Shown here one piece after another: positions 8,612-16,950 of a stretch of DNA of 64,000 bases (position 1 is the stretch's first letter; every line of letters begins with the position of its first letter). The notes below the pieces were generated by a model, which did not search any database, was not told the DNA's origin, and saw only the letters and a list, made by a program, of their open reading frames with translations. Both the position numbers and the translations under genes were made by a program. The stretch is from Lysobacteraceae bacterium PS02340. Its GTDB lineage: Bacteria > Pseudomonadota > Gammaproteobacteria > Xanthomonadales > Xanthomonadaceae. Location of the stretch: NCBI GenBank assembly GCA_029959605.1, contig JASCOC010000005.1, forward strand, positions 1 through 64,000, given 5' to 3'.

Positions 8612-10142
8612 TACGCACGGCAGCGCCCTGCCCCTGGATCGGGCGGTCATCGTCATCGGCGCAGGCACGATGGGCGGCGGCATCGCCGAAGTCGCCGCGA
8701 CCGCCGGTCACCGCGTGCTGCTGCGCGATGCCGATGCGGACTCTCTGGCGCGCGGCATCGCCCGCATCCACGCCGGCCTCGACAAGCGCGTCGCCCGCGG
8801 CAAGCTCGACGCCGCCACGCGCGATGCGATCGTGTCGCGCATCCACGCCGACGACGGCAGCGCCGGGACCGCCGATGTCGGACTGGTGATCGAAGCGATC
8901 GTCGAGAACCTCGACACCAAGGTCGCCGCGCTGACGCCGTACGCGGAGTCGCTGCCCGCCGACGCGATCCTCGCCACCAACACTTCATCGCTGTCGGTGA
9001 CCGCGCTCGCCGCGCGCCTGCCTTGCCCCGAACGCGTGGCTGGCCTGCACTTCTTCAATCCCGCCACCGTGCTGCCGCTGGTGGAAGTCGTCGCCGGCCA
9101 GGCGACGGCACCGGCGGTCGTCGACACACTCGTTGCGACCGCGCGTGCGTGGAAGAAATCGCCGGTGGTGTGCCGCTCGACACCGGGCTTCATCGTCAAC
9201 CGCATCGCGCGTCCGTTCTACGGCGAGACGCTGCGGCTGCTGCAGGAATGCGCAGCGACGCCGGCCACGCTCGATGCAGTAATGCGCGAATCGGGCGGCT
9301 TCCGCATGGGACCGTGCGAACTGATGGATCTCATCGGCCACGACGTCAATTTCGCGGTCACCTGCTCGGTCTACGACGCCTTCTTCCAGGATCCGCGCTA
9401 CCGCCCGTCGCTCGTACAGCAGTCGCTGGTCGATGCCGGCTGGCTGGGGCGCAAGTCCGGGCGCGGCTTCTTCGACTATCGCGAAGACGCCGATGCGCCG
9501 CGGCCCGACGATGCCAAGGGCACGCGGCCGTCGCGGGTACGCATCGAAGGTGACCTGGGCGCGGCGCAGGCGCTGGTCGCGCTGCTCGACGGGCGCGATG
9601 GCATCGCGGTCACGCGCGGTGACGGCCCCGGCCTGCTGCGGGTCGATGGGCTCGCCCTCGCCCTGACCGACGGGCGCACCGCGACCACGCGTTCGCTCGA
9701 AGCGGGCGAGCCCGTGGCGGTCTTCGATCTCGCGCTGGACTACGCCGCCGCCACCCGGATCGCGCTCGCGTTTCCGGCACATGTCGACACACGGGCGCGC
9801 GACGCGGTCGTCGGTCTGTTCGAGGCACTCGGCAAGCGCGTCTCGGTGCTCGACGACGCGCCTGGGCTCGTGGTCGCGCGCACGGTCGCCATGCTCGTCA
9901 ACGAAGCGGCGGACGCTCTGCAGCAGGACCTCGCATCCGCCGACGACATCGACGCCGCGATGACCCGCGGCGTGAACTATCCGCTGGGCCCGCTGGCATG
10001 GGGCCGCAAGGACGGCCTGCCCTATTTCGCAGCCGTCCTCACGCATCTGGCTGCGGCGTATGGCGAGGACCGCTACAAGGTCTCGCCGTGGCTGCGTCGC
10101 GAGGTCCAGGCGCAACACATCGGGACACGCGCGCATGGCTGA
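8604..10142 (+). CDS. 3-hydroxyacyl-CoA dehydrogenase, PaaH-like
   Basis: A 512-residue NAD-dependent 3-hydroxyacyl-CoA dehydrogenase. The Rossmann motif is VIGAGTMGGGIAEV (residues 18-31). The HFFNPA segment and STPGFIVNRI with FYGETLRLLQE mark the catalytic and dimerisation region. A second C-terminal 3HCDH domain (VARTVAMLVNEAADAL, GVNYPLGPLAWG) gives the long form, about 500 residues, typical of PaaH-type enzymes. I use ATG 8604, overlapping the GST gene by eight bases; a TTG at 8583 is in frame but weaker. It would oxidise the hydroxyacyl-CoA made by the hydratase encoded immediately downstream. No thiolase is linked, so the last step must be encoded elsewhere. Confidence 0.92.
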   Translation: MADTHGSALPLDRAVIVIGAGTMGGGIAEVAATAGHRVLLRDADADSLARGIARIHAGLDKRVARGKLDAATRDAIVSRIHADDGSAGTADVGLVIEAIVENLDTKVAALTPYAESLPADAILATNTSSLSVTALAARLPCPERVAGLHFFNPATVLPLVEVVAGQATAPAVVDTLVATARAWKKSPVVCRSTPGFIVNRIARPFYGETLRLLQECAATPATLDAVMRESGGFRMGPCELMDLIGHDVNFAVTCSVYDAFFQDPRYRPSLVQQSLVDAGWLGRKSGRGFFDYREDADAPRPDDAKGTRPSRVRIEGDLGAAQALVALLDGRDGIAVTRGDGPGLLRVDGLALALTDGRTATTRSLEAGEPVAVFDLALDYAAATRIALAFPAHVDTRARDAVVGLFEALGKRVSVLDDAPGLVVARTVAMLVNEAADALQQDLASADDIDAAMTRGVNYPLGPLAWGRKDGLPYFAAVLTHLAAAYGEDRYKVSPWLRREVQAQHIGTRAHG

Positions 10143-10905
10143 GTTCGTCGCCACCGAAATCCGCGATGCGGCCGCGATTGTGCGCATCGAACGCGCGGCG
10201 CGACGCAATGCGCTGAACCTGCAGGTCAAGACCGAGCTGATCGCGGCGCTGCAGGCGGCGTGCGCTGATCCTGCCGTCGTCGCCATCGTGCTGACCGGCA
10301 GCGGCGGCTATTTCGTCGCCGGCACCGACATCGGCGAGATGGCGACGTTGTCGCCGACCGATCACCAGCGTCTCGATACCGACCGGGTCTTCCACGTGGT
10401 GCGGCAGTCGCCAAAGCCGGTGATCGCAGCGGTCGAAGGCTACGCGCTGGGCGGTGGCTGCGAACTCGCGCTGGCCTGCGATCTGATCGTCGCGGCCGAG
10501 GACGCACGTTTCGGCCAGCCCGAGATCCGCGTCGGCATCATGCCGGGCGCGGGCGGCACCCAGCGCCTGCTGCGCGCCGCGGGCCGCTACAAAGCGCTGC
10601 TGTGGACGCTGACCGGCGACCACATCCCGGCGCGCGATGCGTACGCGGCCAACCTGGTCTCACGTCTCGTGCCGCCCGGCGACGCGCTGGAGGAGGCGGT
10701 GCGCATCGCCGCGCAGATCGCGACGATGCCGCCACTGGCGGTGCAGGCGATCCGCGAGGCCATGCGCCTGGGTGCCGATGTGCCGCTGGAAACCGCCCTG
10801 TCACTGGAACGTCGCCTGTTCGAACGCCTGTTCGACAGCGCCGACCAGCGCGAAGGCATGCAGGCCTTCCTCGACAAGCGCGCGCCGCGCTATATCGGGC
10901 GCTGA
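10135..10905 (+). CDS. enoyl-CoA hydratase, PaaF-like
   Basis: A 256-residue crotonase with both catalytic glutamates of a true hydratase: E110 in ALGGGCELAL and E130 in FGQPEIRVGIMPGAGG. The oxyanion-hole segment is VAGTDIGEM. It overlaps the dehydrogenase by eight bases and ends the seven-gene operon. It probably hydrates the enoyl-CoA made from the substrate that the CoA-transferase activates, giving the hydroxyacyl-CoA used by the upstream enzyme. The PaaF/PaaH resemblance is by arrangement and length only; no phenylacetyl-CoA epoxidase genes are present. Confidence 0.92.
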   Translation: MAEFVATEIRDAAAIVRIERAARRNALNLQVKTELIAALQAACADPAVVAIVLTGSGGYFVAGTDIGEMATLSPTDHQRLDTDRVFHVVRQSPKPVIAAVEGYALGGGCELALACDLIVAAEDARFGQPEIRVGIMPGAGGTQRLLRAAGRYKALLWTLTGDHIPARDAYAANLVSRLVPPGDALEEAVRIAAQIATMPPLAVQAIREAMRLGADVPLETALSLERRLFERLFDSADQREGMQAFLDKRAPRYIGR

Positions 10906-11027
10906 CACCTGCCTTTCGTATGCGCGCACCTGCGGTCACCGTGACGTGAAATCGCCGCCGGCGCATTCGAACGATGCATGCCGCCGGTCGTCTTGTTCTG
11001 ACCCCGGCACCGGCCCAGACTGGCGTC

Positions 11028-12743
11028 ATGTCGAGTCCGCCGCCCTCCATGCCGCCTGCTGCGGTTCCGGATCGGGCCGCACTGCGCGCGCACCGCTACG
11101 CGCCCCGCGACTGGGCGCCGCACGAGCGGCCGATGATGCCGGGCTCGCCCTCGACGCCGCTGCATTCCACGCGGCGCCGCATCGCGTTCGGCATCGTCGG
11201 TTTCATCGTCGCGATGACCGGTGGTCTCGGCAATGCGCTGGTCACCGCGAACCTGGTCAACCTGCAGGGCGCGCTGGGCGCGTACGCGTCGGAGATCGCG
11301 TGGCTGCCGGCGGCCTATGTGATGACCAACGTGTCGATGAACATCCTGCTGGTGAAGTTCCGCCAGCAGTTTGGCCTGCGGCTGTTCACCGAGGCGTTCC
11401 TGATCCTCTATGCGCTGATCACGCTGGCGCATCTGTTCGTCAACGATCTGGGCTCGGCGATCGCGGTGCGGGCCGGCCACGGCATCGCCGGCGCGGCGCT
11501 CAACACGCTGGGCCTGTACTACATGCTGCAGGCGTTTCCGCAGAAGCATCGTCTGCGCGGCCTGGTGATCGGCCTGGGCATCGCGCAGCTCGCGCTGCCG
11601 CTGGCGCGGGTGTTCTCGACCGATCTGCTCGAGTTCGGCGAATGGCGCGGTCTTTACATGTTCGAACTCGGCCTGGCGCTGGTCGCACTCGGCGGCGTAC
11701 TGCTGCTGAAACTGCCGCCCGGTGATCGGCACAAGGCCTTCGAGCCGCTGGACTTCGTGACCTTCGGCCTGTTCGCGCCCGGCATCGCGCTGCTGACCGC
11801 GGTGCTCGCGCAGGGCCGTCTCGCGTGGTGGACCGAAACCGCGTGGCTGGGCTGGGCGCTGGCGGGTTCGTTCGTGCTGGTGACGGCGGCGATCGCGATC
11901 GAACACTTCCGCGCGCGGCCGCTGCTCAATACGCGCTGGCTCGCGACCGGCTCGATGCTGCGACTGGCGCTGGCGATCGTGCTGATCCGCATCGTGCTGT
12001 CGGAGCAGGCGACCGGCGCGGTCGGTTTCCTGCAGGCGCTGGGCCTCGGCAACGAGCAGATGCGCACGCTGTTCGTGATCGTGCTGATCGGCAGCGTGGC
12101 CGGGCTCGCGACGAGCGCGTTGACGATCGATCCGACGAAGACCTGGCAACCGGTGCTGATCTCGCTGGCGCTGATGATGACCGGCGCGCTGATGGATGCG
12201 CAGGCCAGCAACGTGACCCGACCCGAACAGATGTACGTGAGCCAGTTCCTGCTCGCGTTCGGCAGCACGTTCTTCCTCGGGCCGATGCTGATCGCCGGCA
12301 TCGGCCCGGTGATCAGCCAGCCGCGCAACCTGATCAGTTTCGTCGTGCTGTTCGGCATGACCCAGAACCTCGGCGGACTGCTCGGCTCGGCGCTGCTGGG
12401 CACGTTCCAGACGATGCGCGAGAAGTTCCATTCCAGCGTGCTGACCGAACACCTGACCCTGCTCGATCCGCTGGTCGCCGCGCGCGTGCAGGCCACGGCG
12501 AACGGCTATGCCGCCACCATCGCGGACCCGACGCAGCGCAACGCGCTGGCGGTGCGCGCGCTCGGCAGTGCAGCCACGCGCGAGGCCAATGTGCTTGCCT
12601 ACAACGACGTCTTCCTGCTGATCGCCTTCATCGCGTTCTGCACGCTGGTGTGGATCATCGCGTCGCGGGTCTGGGCGCGTCTGCGCGCCGCGCCGGCAAC
12701 GCCCGCATCGCCACCCTCTTCCGCCGCCCCGGATTCCGCATGA
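11028..12743 (+). CDS. DHA2-family MFS drug efflux transporter
   Basis: A 571-residue inner-membrane transporter with about 14 hydrophobic helices, the length and topology of the EmrB-like DHA2 family. The N-terminus is cytoplasmic and Pro-rich, with helix 1 near residue 48 (IAFGIVGFIVAMTGG). The start at 11028 has no strong ribosome site; upstream codons are in frame to 10974 but look non-coding. Its stop overlaps the start of the HlyD-type adaptor gene (ATGA), so the two are coupled and should form an EmrAB-like efflux pair using an unlinked TolC-like outer-membrane channel. No adjacent regulator is seen. The substrate is unknown. Confidence 0.88.
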   Translation: MSSPPPSMPPAAVPDRAALRAHRYAPRDWAPHERPMMPGSPSTPLHSTRRRIAFGIVGFIVAMTGGLGNALVTANLVNLQGALGAYASEIAWLPAAYVMTNVSMNILLVKFRQQFGLRLFTEAFLILYALITLAHLFVNDLGSAIAVRAGHGIAGAALNTLGLYYMLQAFPQKHRLRGLVIGLGIAQLALPLARVFSTDLLEFGEWRGLYMFELGLALVALGGVLLLKLPPGDRHKAFEPLDFVTFGLFAPGIALLTAVLAQGRLAWWTETAWLGWALAGSFVLVTAAIAIEHFRARPLLNTRWLATGSMLRLALAIVLIRIVLSEQATGAVGFLQALGLGNEQMRTLFVIVLIGSVAGLATSALTIDPTKTWQPVLISLALMMTGALMDAQASNVTRPEQMYVSQFLLAFGSTFFLGPMLIAGIGPVISQPRNLISFVVLFGMTQNLGGLLGSALLGTFQTMREKFHSSVLTEHLTLLDPLVAARVQATANGYAATIADPTQRNALAVRALGSAATREANVLAYNDVFLLIAFIAFCTLVWIIASRVWARLRAAPATPASPPSSAAPDSA

Positions 12744-13867
12744 GCGCACCCGCCCCGACATCGCCCCCCGAACAGCCGGCCGCACCGTCGCGTCGTCGAC
12801 GCGTGCTGCAGATCGCCGCGTTCGCCGGGGTCGCACTGGCCGGTGTGTTGCTGGTGCTCTACGCCTGGCGCCTGCCGCCGTTCGGCAGCAGCGTGCAGAG
12901 CACCGAGAACGCGATCGTGCGCGGCCGCGTGACGCTGATCGCGCCGCAGGTCTCGGGCTACGTCACCGAGGTCGCGGTGCAGGATTTCGAACCGGTGACG
13001 CGCGGCCAGCTGCTGGTGACCATCGACGACCGCATCTACCGCCAGCGTTTCGAACAGGCCGAAGCCAACCTGCGCGTGCAGCAGGCCGCGCTGGCGAACG
13101 CCACGCAGTCGCGGCGCAGCGCCGAGGCCGGCATCGCCCGCAGCGCCGCCGACATCGCCGCGACGCGCGCGCAGTCGAACGTCGCCGCGATCGACCTGCG
13201 CCGCATCGAACAACTCGCCGCGCAGAAACTCATCTCAGAACACGACCGCGATCTCGCCCGCGCCAGCAATGCACAGGCGCGTGCATCGGCCGCGCAGGCC
13301 CGCGCATCGCTCGACATTTCCGAACAGGACGCGCGCAGCGTCGACGTCAACCGCGACAGTCTGGAAGCCGCCGTCGCCAGCGCCGAAGCTGCGGTGCGGC
13401 TGGCGAAGATCGATCTCGACAACACGCGGATCACTGCGCCCGACGACGGCCTGCTCGGCCAGGTCACCGTGCGCCAGGGCGCGCTGGTCAATGCCGGCAC
13501 GCAGCTGATGGCGGTGGTGCCGGCGGATGTCTGGGTGCTCGCGAACATGAAGGAAACGCAGATGGTCGACATGCGCGTCGGCCAGCCGGCGAGCTTCACC
13601 GTCGACGCGCTCGGCGGTGCGCGGCTGACCGGCCGCGTCGAGCGCATTTCACCCGCGACCGGTTCGGAGTTCAGCGTGCTGCCCGCGGACAATGCGACCG
13701 GCAATTTCGTCAAGATCGCGCAGCGGATTCCGGTGCGCATCGCGGTGGACCGCGACCAGCCGCTGGCGGCGCGGTTGCGGCCGGGCATGTCGGTGGAGGT
13801 CAGTGTGGATACGGGGGCGGCGGTGCGGGAAGACGCTGTCGAGGCGCCGGCGTCTCGCGCGCGCTGA
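12740..13867 (+). CDS. HlyD/EmrA-family periplasmic adaptor protein
   Basis: A 375-residue membrane fusion protein. One transmembrane anchor lies at about residues 22-42, after an Arg-rich cytoplasmic tip. The lipoyl-like barrel half-motif follows (APQVSGYVTEVAVQDFEPV), then a long alpha-helical hairpin rich in Ala/Gln/Arg (about residues 105-220), the second barrel half (ITAPDDGLLGQVTVRQG) and a beta-barrel domain. It bridges the inner-membrane pump encoded just upstream to an outer-membrane channel. It starts inside the stop codon of the transporter gene. A palindromic repeat begins 14 bp after its stop. Confidence 0.92.
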   Translation: MSAPAPTSPPEQPAAPSRRRRVLQIAAFAGVALAGVLLVLYAWRLPPFGSSVQSTENAIVRGRVTLIAPQVSGYVTEVAVQDFEPVTRGQLLVTIDDRIYRQRFEQAEANLRVQQAALANATQSRRSAEAGIARSAADIAATRAQSNVAAIDLRRIEQLAAQKLISEHDRDLARASNAQARASAAQARASLDISEQDARSVDVNRDSLEAAVASAEAAVRLAKIDLDNTRITAPDDGLLGQVTVRQGALVNAGTQLMAVVPADVWVLANMKETQMVDMRVGQPASFTVDALGGARLTGRVERISPATGSEFSVLPADNATGNFVKIAQRIPVRIAVDRDQPLAARLRPGMSVEVSVDTGAAVREDAVEAPASRAR

Positions 13868-13881
13868 GGCTGTCGCTCTTG

Positions 13882-14059
13882 CCCGTCATTCCGGCGGAGG
13901 CCGGAGGCCGGAGGCGCTTTTAAACAGCGCGATGCGCTGGTCATCCAGTGACTTCAGCGCGACTCGCATCATGCCATCGATATAGACTTCGGTTCCAGTA
14001 AGACACTGGATGACCGGACATTCGTCCGTTGGAAGCCGGGCTTTCGCCGGAATGACGGG
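13882..14059. repeat. nested palindromic element (MITE/REP-like), about 178 bp
   Basis: The ends form a perfect 15-bp inverted repeat: cccgtcattccggcg at 13882-13896 and its complement at 14045-14059. Inside is a second perfect 12-bp inverted repeat, ggtcatccagtg at 13939-13950 and its complement at 14004-14015. The centre is AT-richer than its surroundings. The layout suits a non-autonomous mobile element or a large RNA hairpin. It lies between the convergent efflux operon and the zeta-kinase gene, where it could also stop transcription. No transposase is nearby. Confidence 0.8.
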
Positions 14060-14103
14060 GCCAAGGATGACGGGTTGCCAGAGGACGCGGCATCCAAGCC
14101 GCC

Positions 14104-14736
14104 TTAGAAACCCAACGCCGCTTCCAGCACCGGCTTCGCCCACTCCGGCGTCTTCGCCAGCGCGTCCAGATCATCCGCATCCGGCACCACCAGCGCGCCG
14201 TCGATCATCTCCAGCAACAACACCGGATCCGGCACCGCTTTCCCGCGCGCGACGTCGACGCTGTTGTCGTAGACCTGCAGCTGCGCGAGCACCGGCATCA
14301 GCGCGATCAGGTTCTCGCGCGCACGCGTCCAGCGCGCGCGGATGCTGGCTTCGGGAATGTCGTGGCCGCCGACCGCGACGCGCGCCTGCACGCGCGCGAT
14401 GTGCTGCTCGGCCGACGACAGGCCGCAGAACCACATCAGCACGTCGTGGGTGCGCGCGGCCGCGGCGATGCGCGCCGGCACTGTGTTGCCGCCGAGCGTG
14501 GTTTCGAACGCATGGCTGTGGCCGTGCGTCAGCGTGACGTCCAGCCGGCGCATCCCCTCCTGCCAGGCTTCCGCATTCGCTTCAGGCATCGTGCAGCCGG
14601 TCGCAGCGGCCAGTTCGCGGGCGAAGGTGTCGGGGTTGAACCACGCCAGGCCGGCGCGTTCGAGCAGATGGCCGCCGACCGAACTCTTGCCCGCGCCGTT
14701 GACGCCGGCCAGCACGTAGAGGACCGGACGCGCCAC
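14104..14736 (-). CDS. zeta-toxin-like P-loop kinase (putative TA toxin)
   Basis: A 210-residue P-loop protein of the zeta-toxin group. The Walker A motif GVNGAGKSS lies at residues 11-19. FNPDTFAREL and the AFETTLGG segment match the substrate Asp/Arg regions of zeta kinases. Known family members phosphorylate UDP-N-acetylglucosamine and poison wall synthesis, but other targets are known for relatives. Translation probably begins at a GTG (14736), two bases after the stop of the antitoxin-like gene, with which it forms a coupled pair. The C-terminal stretch ends in an acidic, Trp-containing tail. Whether it is toxic is inferred from the pairing. Confidence 0.8.
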   Translation of the reverse strand: MARPVLYVLAGVNGAGKSSVGGHLLERAGLAWFNPDTFARELAAATGCTMPEANAEAWQEGMRRLDVTLTHGHSHAFETTLGGNTVPARIAAAARTHDVLMWFCGLSSAEQHIARVQARVAVGGHDIPEASIRARWTRARENLIALMPVLAQLQVYDNSVDVARGKAVPDPVLLLEMIDGALVVPDADDLDALAKTPEWAKPVLEAALGF

Positions 14737-14738
14737 GC

Positions 14739-15095
14739 TCAGCAGGTCGCGCCGGCCTTGACCTTGCCGCGCAGCCGCGCGGGGCCACGCATCGCATCGC
14801 GCAGCCGCGCGCCGGCGTCGTCGGCCTGCAGCGCGGCCAGGCGCGCGTCGAAACGCGTGCGCAGGGTGTCGAGCGCCGAACGCTGGGTCGCGCCGGCGGC
14901 GTCGAGCGCCTGCAGGATCGCGCCGTATTCCTCGGCCGACAGGATCACCGCCTCGGGCGTGTTGTGGTTGGTCACCACGACCTTGCCGCCGCGGGCAATG
15001 GTCTTCATCACGCCGCGCCAGCCGAGTTTCTTGACGTCTGAGGCCGGCGTGCGCGGCAGTGCATCGAGGGCGTCGAGCTTGAGGGACATCGTCAT
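14739..15095 (-). CDS. Phd/YefM-like antitoxin
   Basis: A 118-residue protein whose N-terminal half looks like a Phd/YefM DNA-binding fold: about residues 15-65 contain WRGVMKTIARGGKVVVTNHN followed by TPEAVILSAEEYGAIL, the usual order of the family. The C-terminal half is helical, Arg/Ala/Asp-rich and could wrap a toxin. The ATG at 15095 has AGGAG eight bases upstream; an earlier ATG at 15119 lacks one. It precedes the zeta-like kinase by two bases, as antitoxin genes usually precede toxins. A near-palindromic AT-rich site just upstream may be its own operator. Confidence 0.72.
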   Translation of the reverse strand: MTMSLKLDALDALPRTPASDVKKLGWRGVMKTIARGGKVVVTNHNTPEAVILSAEEYGAILQALDAAGATQRSALDTLRTRFDARLAALQADDAGARLRDAMRGPARLRGKVKAGATC

Positions 15096-15119
15096 CGCGG
15101 TCGCTCCTGCGGCGGGCAT

Positions 15120-15135
15120 GGGGAAATATACCCCA
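15120..15135 (-). promoter_or_regulatory. possible autoregulated promoter of the TA pair
   Basis: On the minus strand the stretch reads ggggtatatttcccc. It has mirror GGGG/CCCC arms around TATATT, which could serve as a -10 box. It is the only AT-rich block in this neighbourhood. A Phd-type antitoxin would be expected to bind such a site. No convincing -35 element was found. Confidence 0.4.
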
Positions 15136-15182
15136 ATTGGCCTATCTGGCCCTTCACGCGATGCCCGGCGTTCCGGCCAGGC

Positions 15183-15626
15183 TCAGCGACGGGAGAAGCG
15201 CAGCACCAGCCACAGGATGAGCGCGAGCAGGTTCACGCCCAGCGCTGCGGTCGACGGACCGGCCAGCGCGAGCCGGAAGGCCTCCGACGGCACAGACCAG
15301 TCGAGGTTGACCACCACGCTGCGGCCGAAGCGGAACTGCAGCGGCACCGTGGCGCTGGTGTGCCAGGCGTAGCTCAGCCAAGGCGTGGCGATGACCGGAA
15401 TCTGCAGGGCGAGCGCGATCCGCGACAGGCGCTCGCCGAGGGCGTCGCCTTCGAGCAGCAGCACGCCGGCGATCATCGCGAACGTCGACAGCAGCAGGCC
15501 GATCACCAGCATCAGCACCGCGCCACCGCCGGCGCCGCCGGACGCCAGCCGCATCAGCGTGCTGGCGAGGCCGTAGAAACCACCGGCGATCTGCAGGATC
15601 GCGACGAGTCGAAGCAGCACGGACAT
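15183..15626 (-). CDS. hypothetical four-helix membrane protein
   Basis: A 147-residue protein with four likely membrane segments: near residues 4-24 (LLRLVAILQIAGGFYGLAS), 36-58 (VLMLVIGLLLSTFAMIAGVLL), a central one near 70-85 and a C-terminal one near 125-143 (LGVNLLALILWLVLRF). The start at 15626 fits the hydrophobic N-terminus. I do not recognise the family. It stands between the toxin-antitoxin pair and the DUF1176 lipoprotein, all on the minus strand, with gaps of 51-87 bp. No function can be assigned. Confidence 0.7.
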   Translation of the reverse strand: MSVLLRLVAILQIAGGFYGLASTLMRLASGGAGGGAVLMLVIGLLLSTFAMIAGVLLLEGDALGERLSRIALALQIPVIATPWLSYAWHTSATVPLQFRFGRSVVVNLDWSVPSEAFRLALAGPSTAALGVNLLALILWLVLRFSRR

Positions 15627-15677
15627 GGGCGGCGCACCGGACAGGGCGGGCGATTGTGGCGCCCTCGCCCGGCGGGC

Positions 15678-16880
15678 TCAAGGCGCAGCGGCAGGCTCGG
15701 CCACGCGCCACAGCACCGGCCATGCATCGGCGCTCAGACCACCGCACGTCTGCATCTCGGCGTAGTGCGACAACTGGAAGGCCTGGCCATCGAACTGCCA
15801 GGTCGCTTCGAAGCCGCAGTCACCGATGCCGCGTCCCTTCGCGAATTGCGCGAGCGTGCCGGTGGCGGCGTCCAGCCCGGGGCTCACCAGCAGGTCGAAA
15901 TCCTCGCTGGGGTTCACGCTGTCTTCGGAGAGCTTCGGCGCCGGCAGGGTCAGCCGCGTCACGTCGCTGCCGTCGCGCGTCGTGCGGAACACCAGGCTCG
16001 AGCCCTGATAGGCGCCGCTGTAGCAGCTGATGAAGACCAGTGCGTGCGCCGCATCCAGCGGGTACGCCGCGTCCTCGCGTGAGACGTCGAAGTCGCCGCC
16101 GGCCGCGTTGCACTCGTGCGCACGCAATGCCGCGGCCTGCGACGCACGCACGCTGCGGGTCAGACGCGCGGCGTCGGCGTCCGACAACGGCGGCGGTGCC
16201 GACGCGGTTCGCGTCAGGACCGGCAGCGCCGGCGACGCCGGGATGGCCGCAGGATCGCGCTCGCCGCGTCGCGCCCATGCGCCGGGCGTATCGAGGCGCT
16301 GCTGGTGGTCGTCGATGTAGAGCAGCGCCGCGTTGAGCCCCGACAACGACACGCTGCGGTCCTGGTCGTCGCCCAGACGCGCGCCATCGCGGACCAGATC
16401 GATGAAGCGCGCGATCGCCGCGGGATCCTCGATGCGCAGGGCAGCGTTTTCGCCCTCGTCGGGTTGCCAGGGCAATGCCGCAATCGCGGGCGCGGCGACA
16501 CCGTCGAGTCGCAGTGTCGAGGCGTCCACGTCCGCCCACGGTGCACTCAGCAGCAGAGACTGCGCGCCGTTGGCGCCTGCATCGCGGGTCAACGACAGCA
16601 CCAGTCCCGGCGCGCCGTCGGTGACGCCGATCGCGGCACAACGACGGACGTTGTCGCAGGCGACCGTGACGTCGCGGAAGGTCCGGTAGACCGGTACGGC
16701 GGACGTACCGGCGGGTGCCGCCGGCCGTGCGGATGCGTCCGCGGAAGACGCGCCATCGCGATCCGGTACCGCCGCAGGCGCGGTCGTGGATGCCGGCGTT
16801 TCCGCATCGCGTTGCGTGCATGCACCCAGCGATGCCAGCAGCGCCACCAGAAGCACCGACTTGCGAGCAGCGTTCGACAT
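15678..16880 (-). CDS. DUF1176-family lipoprotein
   Basis: A 400-residue secreted lipoprotein. The signal sequence ends in the lipobox LGAC (Cys near residue 21), followed by a Thr/Ala/Pro-rich linker to about residue 60. The remainder resembles DUF1176 proteins: a YRTFRDVTVACDNVRRC segment, an LWRVAEP-type end, and several paired cysteines (VACDNVRRC, FISCYSGAY, IGDCGFEATW, MQTCGG) that suggest periplasmic disulfides. The function of the family is unknown. It lies downstream of hslU but beyond that gene's terminator, so it is probably transcribed separately. Confidence 0.8.
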   Translation of the reverse strand: MSNAARKSVLLVALLASLGACTQRDAETPASTTAPAAVPDRDGASSADASARPAAPAGTSAVPVYRTFRDVTVACDNVRRCAAIGVTDGAPGLVLSLTRDAGANGAQSLLLSAPWADVDASTLRLDGVAAPAIAALPWQPDEGENAALRIEDPAAIARFIDLVRDGARLGDDQDRSVSLSGLNAALLYIDDHQQRLDTPGAWARRGERDPAAIPASPALPVLTRTASAPPPLSDADAARLTRSVRASQAAALRAHECNAAGGDFDVSREDAAYPLDAAHALVFISCYSGAYQGSSLVFRTTRDGSDVTRLTLPAPKLSEDSVNPSEDFDLLVSPGLDAATGTLAQFAKGRGIGDCGFEATWQFDGQAFQLSHYAEMQTCGGLSADAWPVLWRVAEPAAAP

Positions 16881-16890
16881 CGCGACGTTT

Positions 16891-16921
16891 CCAACGAAAG
16901 GGCCCGCAATGATGCGGGCCC
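16891..16921 (-). terminator. Rho-independent terminator of hslVU
   Basis: A perfect 9-bp stem (gggcccgca at 16900-16908 with tgcgggccc at 16913-16921) and a four-base loop. On the minus strand it is followed by TTTCGTT. It lies 29 bp after the hslU stop codon. Confidence 0.85.
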
Positions 16922-16950
16922 GGAGTTCGATCGTGGTGAACGCGGATGCG

